A stretch of 5,247 nt of DNA, from the NCBI GenBank assembly GCA_018399295.1, contig JAGYOO010000120.1:1-5247 (forward strand), written 5' to 3'. The notes beneath the pieces were generated by a model. The model was given only the letters and a program-made list of their open reading frames with translations, was not told where the DNA came from and made no database searches. How positions within the stretch are numbered: position 1 is the first letter of the stretch; each line of letters starts with the position of its first letter. The stretch is from Candidatus Omnitrophota bacterium (GTDB lineage Bacteria; Omnitrophota; Gorgyraeia; B26-G9). Made by a program: the position numbers and the translations under genes. This document shows positions 1 to 4,355 of this stretch, in pieces.

Positions 1-38
1 CGTGGGTGAGGGGCTGCAGGTAACCGGGTCGGCACTCC

Positions 39-602
39 ATGCAGGGCGCATCGCAGGGCATCAGGTCGGCGAGGGTGCAGGCATACGGTTTGAAAAGCAA
101 AACCATCGATCTGACCGAGGTTTATAAGCTTTTTGAAAAGATCTTGCCGGCCGCCGGCCGGATGGCTAAGGCGAATATAAAGCCGCGGCTCAGAATGATC
201 GTCCTTTACTATCTTGCAAATAAACTTAATTATCTTGTCTGCGGTACTGGAAATAAGACTGAGCTGTCGGTGGGGTATTTTACGAAATATGGAGACGGAG
301 GAGCGGATATCCTGCCTCTGGCTGGTTTGTTGAAAACTGAGGTATGGGAATTGGCACGGGAATTGGGGGTTCCGGAAAGAGTGATTAATAAGCCTCCTTC
401 AGCCGGCCTCTGGTCCGGGCAGACGGATGAAAAAGAGCTGGGAATAAGTTATTCAGAACTGGATGGAATCCTGGGCGCGTTGTTGTCCGGAGGAAAGCCC
501 CGGTCTTCCCGGGAAAAGACGCAGAAAGTCAAAAATCTGCTGAAATGTTCCGAACACAAACGCCAGCTGCCGGAAGCTCCGCCTGAATTAAATAACCAAT
601 AA
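39..602 (+). CDS. nadE: NAD synthetase, C-terminal part (5'-truncated)
   Basis: NadE makes NAD+ from deamido-NAD+ with ATP and ammonia or glutamine in the cytoplasm. Numbering from the ATG at 39, family motifs run in the expected order: NIKPRLRM (46-53), GTGNKTE (69-75), GYFTKYGDGG (79-88), KPPSAGLW (118-125), QTDE (128-131) and a basic C-terminal HKR (173-175). The N-terminal SGGxDSS ATP-pyrophosphatase loop is missing because the gene begins upstream of the window. The ATG at 39 is therefore probably not the true start. The same frame reads family-like PGRHS at 24-38, but it contains TAA at 21-23, and residues 1-20 match the family poorly. This is either sequence error at a contig end or a decayed gene. 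The last residues (LNNQ) and the stop lie inside a dispersed repeat (588-609). Family identity is secure; whether the gene is functional is not. Confidence 0.87.
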   Translation: MQGASQGIRSARVQAYGLKSKTIDLTEVYKLFEKILPAAGRMAKANIKPRLRMIVLYYLANKLNYLVCGTGNKTELSVGYFTKYGDGGADILPLAGLLKTEVWELARELGVPERVINKPPSAGLWSGQTDEKELGISYSELDGILGALLSGGKPRSSREKTQKVKNLLKCSEHKRQLPEAPPELNNQ

Positions 603-609
603 CCAGGCA
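588..609 (+). repeat. AATAACC-type repeat at nadE 3' end (copy A)
   Basis: This 22-nt stretch holds two tandem AATAACC heptamers and matches 2765-2786 at the 3' end of hisF in 21 of 22 positions. The final codons and the TAA stop (600-602) of nadE lie within it, so the repeat appears to have supplied the end of the reading frame. More AATAACC-like words follow at 623-629 and 649-656. Confidence 0.7.
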
Positions 610-610
610 C

Positions 611-753
611 CAATTTCCAAACAATAACCCTGCCTACCGGCAGGCAGGCAATAACCAAAACACAAGTAACCAAACAATGAAAAATCACTAAAACGTCCAT
701 TATCGAATAGTTTGGGTGTTGATAATTGAGGTTTGGGTATTATTTGGAAATTG
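611..753. repeat. Long imperfect inverted repeat between nadE and hisH
   Basis: Bases 611-630 are the reverse complement of 735-753 with one mismatch and one bulge (18 of 20 paired). The 603-779 gap can therefore fold into a large hairpin whose loop includes the GC palindrome at 629-648. The right half is rich in TTTGG/ATTTGG words (711-770), a texture I associate with dispersed intergenic repeats. No coding potential, promoter or T-tract terminator is convincing here. hisH has no clear Shine-Dalgarno; the nearest purine run, GGAG at 760-763, is too far from the ATG at 780 to be ideal. Confidence 0.6.
629..648. repeat. 20-nt GC-rich palindrome
   Basis: The sequence CCTGCCTACCGGCAGGCAGG is self-complementary except for one A-C pair (positions 8 and 13 of the unit). 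It lacks a following T-run, so it does not look like an intrinsic terminator in either direction. A partial relative (CTTGCCTGGCGGG) lies at about 2791-2803 behind hisF, suggesting a dispersed palindromic family rather than a gene-specific element. Confidence 0.65.
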
Positions 754-779
754 AGATTTGGAGTTTGGAATTTTAAACA

Positions 780-1397
780 ATGATTGCCATAATTGATTAT
801 AAGATGGGGAATTTGCGGAGCGTGGCCAAGGCGTTTGAGACTGTAGGCGCGCAAGTTGAAGTTACCGCTTCTGCCAACAAGCTGAGAAAGGCCAGGGGCC
901 TTATCCTGCCGGGAGTGGGAGCCTTTGCCGCAGGTATGCGGCATTTGCGCAAATATAAGCTTATCCCGTCAATAAAAGAGGCCGTCGAGGCCGGCCGGCC
1001 CCTGCTCGGTATCTGCCTGGGGATGCAGCTGCTGTTCTCCGAGAGCGAAGAACATGGCACACACAAAGGTCTGGATCTTATTCCCGGCAGAGTGGTGCGC
1101 TTTGATGACCGCTTAAAAGTTCCGCACATGGGATGGAACCAGCTGATCAAAAAGCCAACGGGTGAGGACCTGATTTTAAAGGGAATCCCGAACCGTACCT
1201 ATTTTTACTTTGTCCACTCCTATTATGCAAAGCCGAAAAGCCGTAATGCCGCGATCGGGATGTGCGAGTACGGCAAAAACTTCTGCGCCATAGCCAGGAA
1301 GGATAATACCCTCGGTATCCAATTCCACCCCGAAAAAAGCTCAGACTGCGGACTGAAGATACTAAAAAACTTCTGCAAACTCTCGGGAGAAATCTAA
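780..1397 (+). CDS. hisH: Imidazole glycerol phosphate synthase, glutamine amidotransferase subunit
   Basis: HisH hydrolyses glutamine and channels ammonia to HisF in the fifth step of histidine synthesis. The 205-residue protein has the normal length for the family and is a class I amidotransferase. It starts with MIAIIDYKMGNLRSV, has GVGAF at 45-49, the nucleophile loop GICLGMQLL with Cys79, PHMGWN at 115-120, and FHPEKSS with catalytic His183 and Glu185. All three triad residues are present, so it should be active. The ATG at 780 gives the conserved family N-terminus, although no good ribosome binding site precedes it. Its partner hisF lies 534 bp downstream, separated by a GxxExxY cassette, where many bacteria place the two much closer. 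An unbroken hisH-hisF transcript through the cassette is possible, as no terminator is evident. Confidence 0.97.
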   Translation: MIAIIDYKMGNLRSVAKAFETVGAQVEVTASANKLRKARGLILPGVGAFAAGMRHLRKYKLIPSIKEAVEAGRPLLGICLGMQLLFSESEEHGTHKGLDLIPGRVVRFDDRLKVPHMGWNQLIKKPTGEDLILKGIPNRTYFYFVHSYYAKPKSRNAAIGMCEYGKNFCAIARKDNTLGIQFHPEKSSDCGLKILKNFCKLSGEI

Positions 1398-1403
1398 AAA
1401 AAT

Positions 1404-1433
1404 AAACCACAGAGAGCACGGAGGACACAGAGC
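1404..1433 (+). repeat. Left CACAGAG array of cassette 1
   Basis: After AAA come three 9-nt units: CCACAGAGA, GCACGGAGG and ACACAGAGC. Two more degenerate units, ATCACGAGT (1463-1471) and TCACGGAGA (1472-1480), are in register just before the GxxExxY start. The last of these contains the gene's putative ribosome binding site. Confidence 0.75.
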
Positions 1434-1475
1434 AAAAAGCACTAATTGAAGAAACTGATTAAATCACGAGTTCAC

Positions 1476-1480
1476 GGAGA
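1476..1480 (+). promoter_or_regulatory. Ribosome binding site supporting the GTG start at 1486
   Basis: GGAGA lies 5 nt before the GTG at 1486. The equivalent position in cassette 2 is GGAAG, also 5 nt before a GTG. This shared spacing argues for GTG as the start in both copies. The site lies within a degenerate 9-nt repeat unit. Confidence 0.6.
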
Positions 1481-1485
1481 CAGTA

Positions 1486-1908
1486 GTGGATGAGCTCACA
1501 GAGAGAGTAATCGGGTGTGCTATAGAGGTTCATAAGGCATTGGGACCGGGCCTCCTGGAATCGACTTATGAAAGATGTTTGGCAAAGGAATTGAGTGAGG
1601 CGGGGATAATGTTTGAGAGTCAGGCCCCTTTGCCTGTAAAATATAAAGGTGAGCAACTTGATTGTGGTTATCGGATTGATTTGCTGATTGAAAAGAATCT
1701 TGTTGTTGAGTTAAAGGCTGTTGACGAGCTTTCAGCGGTTCATAAAGCGCAGATTCTTACATACATGAAACTACTCAACGCCAAAGTAGGTCTTTTGATT
1801 AATTTTAATAAGAAGCTGCTGAAAAACGGCATTAAAAGATTTTCTCTGTGTTCTCTGTGGTTTGAACTTTGTTTTTTAATTAACAATGAAATCAATATGA
1901 GCTTATGA
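1486..1908 (+). CDS. GxxExxY family protein, copy 1 (PD-(D/E)XK nuclease-like)
   Basis: The protein has 140 residues, and its core matches the GxxExxY family. The eponymous motif is G22-LL-E25-ST-Y28, within an N-terminal helix rich in family residues (GCAIEVH, LGPGLLE). A PD-(D/E)XK-like core follows: D65 in GYRIDLLIE, then E75-L-K77 in VVELK, and Q89 in a following helix (HKAQ). The conserved GLLINFN (102-108) and NGIKR (114-118) close the domain. The fold suggests a nuclease or nucleic-acid-binding role, but the family's function is not established. Residues 1-121 are the family-like domain. The last 19 (CSLWFELC onwards) are encoded by the right repeat arm and flank, and copy 2 lacks them. 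GTG is the start, supported by GGAGA 5 nt upstream. It is about 85% identical (100 of 118 aligned residues) to the copy at 2928-3293. Confidence 0.88.
   Translation: MDELTERVIGCAIEVHKALGPGLLESTYERCLAKELSEAGIMFESQAPLPVKYKGEQLDCGYRIDLLIEKNLVVELKAVDELSAVHKAQILTYMKLLNAKVGLLINFNKKLLKNGIKRFSLCSLWFELCFLINNEINMSL
1843..1878 (+). repeat. Right inverted array of cassette 1 and its conserved flank
   Basis: Units TCTCTGTGT and TCTCTGTGG followed by TTT form the right arm (1843-1863). Bases 1852-1878 are identical to 3359-3385 over 27 nt, so the shared element runs past the inverted arm through GAACTTTG and a T6 run. In copy 1 this arm is coding: the units are read as Ser-Leu-Cys and Ser-Leu-Trp in the GxxExxY frame. 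The T6 run lacks a GC-rich stem directly before it. Confidence 0.75.
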
Positions 1909-1928
1909 GCTCATGAGCTAAAGAGCTA
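1897..1928 (+). repeat. Four tandem 8-nt ATGAGCTN repeats upstream of hisF
   Basis: The units are ATGAGCTT, ATGAGCTC, ATGAGCTA and AAGAGCTA. They include the perfect palindromes ATGAGCTCAT (1905-1914) and AGCTCATGAGCT (1908-1919). The block overlaps the tail and stop of the upstream gene and ends 3 nt before the hisF ATG. Its last unit provides the only purine-rich stretch (AAGAG) near that start. A shorter version occurs at 3392-3414 before cysK. Confidence 0.75.
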
Positions 1929-1931
1929 TAT

Positions 1932-2768
1932 ATGTTATCCAAACGAATAATTCCATGTTTAGACGTTAAGGACGGGCGGGTGGTGAAGGGGATTAACTTC
2001 ATCGACCTGCGCGATGCCGGCGATCCGGTGGAGCAGGCGGCGATGTACAGCCGGGAGGGAGCGGATGAGGTCGTGTTTCTGGATATAACCGCCAGCCACG
2101 AACACCGCAAGACCATGCTGGACATGGTACGCCGGACAGCGGAACAGGTGTTTATCCCGTTCACCGTAGGTGGCGGCATCCGGACGCTCAGCGATATGGA
2201 ACTGATGCTCCGTAAAGGCGCGGACAAGATCTCGGTGAATACCGCGGCTGTTAAAGATCCGAAGCTGATCAGCCGGGGCGCGAAAAGATTCGGGAATCAA
2301 TGCATTGTCGTGGCAATTGACGCGAAGAAGAGGAAGACAGAGGTCCGAGGACAGAGGTCAGATAGAAAAAAAATAAATCGGACTTCCGACTTCCGACTTC
2401 CGACTTCTGCTAGTAGTTGGGAGGTTTACCTTTTTGGCGGTCGGAAACCCACGGGGATTGATGCTGTGGAATGGGCTCAGCAAGCTGAGGAACTGGGGGC
2501 CGGAGAGATACTTTTGACCAGCATGGATAAGGACGGCACTCAGTCGGGGTATGATCTGGAGTTGACCCGGGCGATCTCGGAGAAGGTGCGTATTCCGGTT
2601 ATCGCCTCTGGCGGAGCGGGTAAACTGTCCCATCTCTATGATGCCTTAGATAAGGGAAAAGCCGACGCCGTCCTCGCCGCTTCGATCTTCCATTACGGCA
2701 CGTTCAAGATCAAGCAGACCAAAGACTACCTGCTAAAACGCGGCGTGCCGATGAGACCGGCTGTTTAA
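1932..2768 (+). CDS. hisF: Imidazole glycerol phosphate synthase, cyclase subunit, with in-frame insertion
   Basis: HisF is the (beta/alpha)8-barrel subunit that uses ammonia from HisH to turn PRFAR into imidazole glycerol phosphate and AICAR. Conserved landmarks are [16 protein letters not shown] with catalytic Asp11, FLDITAS (49-55), FTVGGGIR (77-84), SVNTAA (101-106), VVAIDAK with catalytic Asp130, [13 protein letters not shown] (169-181), [13 protein letters not shown] (191-203), ASGGAG (225-230) and ASIFH (250-254). It has 278 residues against about 253 for typical HisF. The excess lies at roughly residues 133-162, a very basic, low-complexity stretch encoded by repeat DNA (2336-2407), after which the barrel resumes at WEVY. 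Both catalytic Asp residues and the phosphate-binding loops are intact, so activity is plausible. The ATG at 1932 gives the canonical N-terminus. The ribosome binding site is weak and repeat-derived. Confidence 0.96.
   Translation: MLSKRIIPCLDVKDGRVVKGINFIDLRDAGDPVEQAAMYSREGADEVVFLDITASHEHRKTMLDMVRRTAEQVFIPFTVGGGIRTLSDMELMLRKGADKISVNTAAVKDPKLISRGAKRFGNQCIVVAIDAKKRKTEVRGQRSDRKKINRTSDFRLPTSASSWEVYLFGGRKPTGIDAVEWAQQAEELGAGEILLTSMDKDGTQSGYDLELTRAISEKVRIPVIASGGAGKLSHLYDALDKGKADAVLAASIFHYGTFKIKQTKDYLLKRGVPMRPAV
2336..2407 (+). repeat. Palindromic/tandem repeat element inserted in frame in hisF
   Basis: The left arm has two direct copies of GACAGAGGTC (2336-2345 and 2350-2359). The right arm has four tandem 7-nt units, GGACTTC and three of CGACTTC (2380-2407), after an A-rich centre (2362-2377). 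The arms are partly complementary: AGGTC can pair with GACTT using one G-U, giving an imperfect hairpin. The right array is read through all three codon phases, giving TSDFRLP and then TS again. It encodes most of the extra loop in HisF and looks like an intergenic repeat type rather than native coding sequence. Confidence 0.75.
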
Positions 2769-2786
2769 ATAACCAATAACCAAGCA
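2765..2786 (+). repeat. AATAACC-type repeat at hisF 3' end (copy B)
   Basis: This matches 588-609 in 21 of 22 bases and begins exactly over the hisF stop (TAA 2766-2768). It is followed by a GC-rich remnant (CTTGCCTGGCGGG, about 2791-2803) like the palindrome behind nadE. The rest of the gap up to 2850 shows no gene. Confidence 0.7.
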
Positions 2787-2853
2787 AAAAACCTTGCCTG
2801 GCGGGAAAAATAATTAGACATCAAACTACCTGCAACCAGAAAAATAAAATTAA

Positions 2854-2880
2854 CCACAGAGAGCACAGAGATCACAGAGA
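2854..2880 (+). repeat. Left CACAGAG array of cassette 2
   Basis: Three near-perfect 9-nt units: CCACAGAGA, GCACAGAGA and TCACAGAGA, differing only in the first base. This is the cleanest left array in the window and defines the repeat consensus NCACAGAGA. Confidence 0.8.
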
Positions 2881-2917
2881 TTTTTGGAAATATAAAAGCA
2901 GTACAATAGAAAGTTTT

Positions 2918-2922
2918 GGAAG
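2918..2922 (+). promoter_or_regulatory. Ribosome binding site supporting the GTG start at 2928
   Basis: GGAAG lies 5 nt before the GTG at 2928, mirroring GGAGA before the GTG in copy 1. It overlaps the alternative TTG start at 2916, which has no comparable site and would add four residues absent from copy 1. Confidence 0.55.
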
Positions 2923-2927
2923 TTGCA

Positions 2928-3293
2928 GTGAATAACCTCACTGAAAAGGTGATTGGGTGTGCGATTGAGGTTCACAGGGTCTTAGGTCCTGGATTGCTGG
3001 AATCGACTTATGAGCGGTGTTTAATGAAAGAGTTGAGTGAAGCTGGAATAAAGTTTGTGCGACAGGCGGCTTTACCGGTAAAATATAAAGGGGAAGAGCT
3101 CGACTGCGGCTATAGAGTGGACTTGCTGATCGAAGATCGGTTGGTGGTAGAACTAAAGAGTGTGGAAGAGACCACAGAGGTTCATAAAGCACAGGTTCTG
3201 ACATACATGAAACTACTCAACGCAAAAGTCGGTCTTTTGATTAATTTTAATAAGAAGTTGCTGAAAAACGGTATTAAAAGATTTTCTTTGTGA
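2928..3293 (+). CDS. GxxExxY family protein, copy 2 (PD-(D/E)XK nuclease-like)
   Basis: With the GTG start at 2928 the protein has 121 residues. A TTG at 2916 in the same frame would add four. Counting from GTG, the GxxExxY motif is G22-LL-E25-ST-Y28, and the nuclease-like core is D65 (GYRVDLLIE), E75-L-K77 (VVELK) and Q89, the same positions as copy 1. It ends at KRFSL, where the TGA stop is the last three bases of a TCTTTGTGA repeat unit. Seventeen of the 18 amino-acid differences from copy 1 fall in the first 89 residues. The last 31 are identical. The function of the family is unknown; nucleic-acid cleavage or binding is inferred from the fold. Cassette-like repeats on both sides suggest the gene belongs to a repeated unit rather than to the his or cys pathways. 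Confidence 0.88.
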   Translation: MNNLTEKVIGCAIEVHRVLGPGLLESTYERCLMKELSEAGIKFVRQAALPVKYKGEELDCGYRVDLLIEDRLVVELKSVEETTEVHKAQVLTYMKLLNAKVGLLINFNKKLLKNGIKRFSL

Positions 3294-3385
3294 TCTCTTT
3301 CTATCTCTGTGTGCTGATTGTTTTTTTCTTTTAATGATTTTCTCTGTGGTCTCTGTGTTCTCTGTGGTTTGAACTTTGTTTTTTA
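3285..3385 (+). repeat. Right array region of cassette 2 and its conserved flank
   Basis: Degenerate 9-nt units come first: TCTTTGTGA (3285-3293, containing the stop), TCTCTTTCT (3294-3302) and ATCTCTGTG (3303-3311). After a T-rich spacer (3312-3340), three clean units follow: TCTCTGTGG, TCTCTGTGT and TCTCTGTGG (3341-3367). Bases 3359-3385 are identical to 1852-1878. Confidence 0.75.
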
Positions 3386-3391
3386 TTGGCA

Positions 3392-3414
3392 ATGAGCGCA
3401 TGAGCTAAAGGCTA
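3392..3414 (+). repeat. Short ATGAGCTN repeat upstream of cysK
   Basis: The units ATGAGCGC and ATGAGCTA, then a shortened AAGGCTA, mirror the 8-nt block before hisF. The block ends 2 nt before the cysK ATG. Its AAAGG (3407-3411), 5 nt from the start codon, is the likely ribosome binding site of cysK. Confidence 0.6.
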
Positions 3415-3416
3415 AA

Positions 3417-4355
3417 ATGAACATTAATAAGAACATTTTGAATTTAATAGGCAATACTCCACTCGTGGAGCTTAGGCGCATCCTTCCTGAAGGCGGGGGG
3501 AGGATTCTGGCTAAGCTGGAGTATTTCAATCCCGGTGGCAGCATTAAGGACCGGATCGCGCTGGCGATGATCGAGGCGGCGGAAAAGGACGGCCGGCTTC
3601 TTCCAGGAGGACTCATAGCCGAACCGACCAGCGGAAATACCGGTATCGGGCTGGCGATGGTGAGCGCGGTAAAAGGATATAAACTGATCCTGACTATGCC
3701 GGAGTCGATGTCAGAGGAAAGAAGGAAGCTCCTCAAAATCCTGGGCGTGGAGATCGTTTTGACCCCGGCCGGCGAGGGCATGAGCGGGGCAGTGGAAAGG
3801 GCGAAAAAGATAGCAATTGAACTTAACGCCTTTGTTCCGGATCAATTCAGCAATCCCGCGAATCCCGCGATCCATGAGACGACAACGGCAGAAGAGATAT
3901 GGAAAGATACTGAGGGCCGGGTGGATATTATTGTGGCTGGTCTTGGGACCGGGGGCACGATCACTGGTATCGGGCGGAACCTGAAGAAAAAAAATCCTGA
4001 CCTTAAACTTGTTGCCGTGGAACCGGCCGGTTCAGCAGTGCTTTCCGGCGGTAATTCCGGAGCGCATGGAATCCAGGGGATCGGCGCCGGATTCGTGCCA
4101 AAGATACTCGCACGGGAAATTATTGATGAGGTATTGACGGTAAAAGATGAAGACGCTGTTCAGATGACAAAGCGTCTGGCCAGAGAAGAGGGAATTCTGG
4201 CCGGCATCTCTTCCGGGGCGGCAATCTGGGCCGCGCTTGAAGCGGCCGGGCGTCCGGAAAACCAGGGGAAAATATCAGTAGTCATCCTGCCCGATGGTGT
4301 GGAGCGTTACCTTTCCACGCCTTTGTTTGATTCAGATGAAGATATCCGCGAGTAA
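3417..4355 (+). CDS. cysK: Cysteine synthase (O-acetylserine sulfhydrylase)
   Basis: This PLP enzyme makes L-cysteine from O-acetylserine and sulfide in the cytoplasm. The 312 residues match the usual length. Visible motifs are IGNTPLVEL (11-19), NPGGSIKDR with PLP-binding Lys44, the substrate loop PTSGNTG (70-76), the phosphate-binding GTGGTITG (177-184), GISSGAA (263-269) and ERYLST (296-301). The segment before ERYLST is LPDGV (291-295), where well-studied CysK proteins have LPSSG or LPDTG. The Ser/Thr that contacts the PLP ring nitrogen thus appears to be Gly294 or displaced. A related O-phosphoserine or cystathionine beta-synthase-like specificity cannot be excluded from sequence alone. 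ATG 3417 gives the standard N-terminus, with AAAGG 5 nt upstream. The 3' end overlaps larE by 20 bp, implying co-transcription and perhaps translational coupling. Confidence 0.94.
   Translation: MNINKNILNLIGNTPLVELRRILPEGGGRILAKLEYFNPGGSIKDRIALAMIEAAEKDGRLLPGGLIAEPTSGNTGIGLAMVSAVKGYKLILTMPESMSEERRKLLKILGVEIVLTPAGEGMSGAVERAKKIAIELNAFVPDQFSNPANPAIHETTTAEEIWKDTEGRVDIIVAGLGTGGTITGIGRNLKKKNPDLKLVAVEPAGSAVLSGGNSGAHGIQGIGAGFVPKILAREIIDEVLTVKDEDAVQMTKRLAREEGILAGISSGAAIWAALEAAGRPENQGKISVVILPDGVERYLSTPLFDSDEDIRE

Larger units (their letters stand above)
1404..1863 (+). mobile_element. GxxExxY cassette 1, bounded by inverted 9-nt repeat arrays
   Basis: A GxxExxY gene lies between inverted repeats: 1404-1424 on the left and 1843-1863 on the right. 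The arms pair at 18 of 21 positions, and the three mismatches are all G-T, so the RNA form would pair throughout with wobble. The same arrangement recurs at 2851-3370. No transposase and no clear target-site duplication are visible, so 'mobile' is an inference from the repeated gene-plus-ends architecture. Similarity between copies extends beyond the right arm to about 1928. It sits between hisH and hisF without breaking either. Confidence 0.55.
2851..3370 (+). mobile_element. GxxExxY cassette 2, bounded by inverted 9-nt repeat arrays
   Basis: Second copy of the gene-plus-inverted-arrays unit. The left arm 2851-2880 and right arm 3341-3370 pair at 27 of 30 positions. Two of the three mismatches are G-T and would pair as wobbles in RNA. 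It is longer than cassette 1 because about 50 extra bases, including degenerate units, separate the gene's stop from the clean right array. No transposase or target-site duplication could be recognised. It sits between hisF and cysK. Confidence 0.55.

Noticed and set aside
629..648. GC palindrome as an intrinsic terminator for nadE
   Set aside because: No T-run follows on either strand; it looks like a dispersed palindrome instead.
797..1150. Minus-strand open frames opposite hisH, and similar ones opposite the other genes
   Set aside because: They lie antisense to well-conserved genes, show no family motifs, and their low-complexity composition is that of a shadow frame.
1404..1863. Target-site duplications flanking the cassettes
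   Set aside because: No convincing short direct repeat could be placed at both edges of either copy; the AT-rich flanks make chance matches likely and the right boundary is uncertain.
1486..1908. GxxExxY genes as a toxin-antitoxin pair or a transposase
   Set aside because: Each stands alone without a small partner gene, and no DDE, HUH or recombinase motif is present; only a PD-(D/E)XK-like core is visible.
2854..2880. Short tandem repeats as a possible CRISPR array
   Set aside because: The 9-nt units (and the 7-nt and 8-nt ones elsewhere) are contiguous, with no unique spacers and no cas genes nearby.
2916..2927. TTG start for GxxExxY copy 2
   Set aside because: Copy 1 starts at a GTG in the aligned position, and both GTGs have a GGAGA/GGAAG site 5 nt upstream; the TTG would overlap that site.
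4294..4335. Upstream ATG extension of larE by 14 residues
   Set aside because: The added residues do not fit the family N-terminus and lie deep in cysK; ATG 4336 gives a typical length and start.
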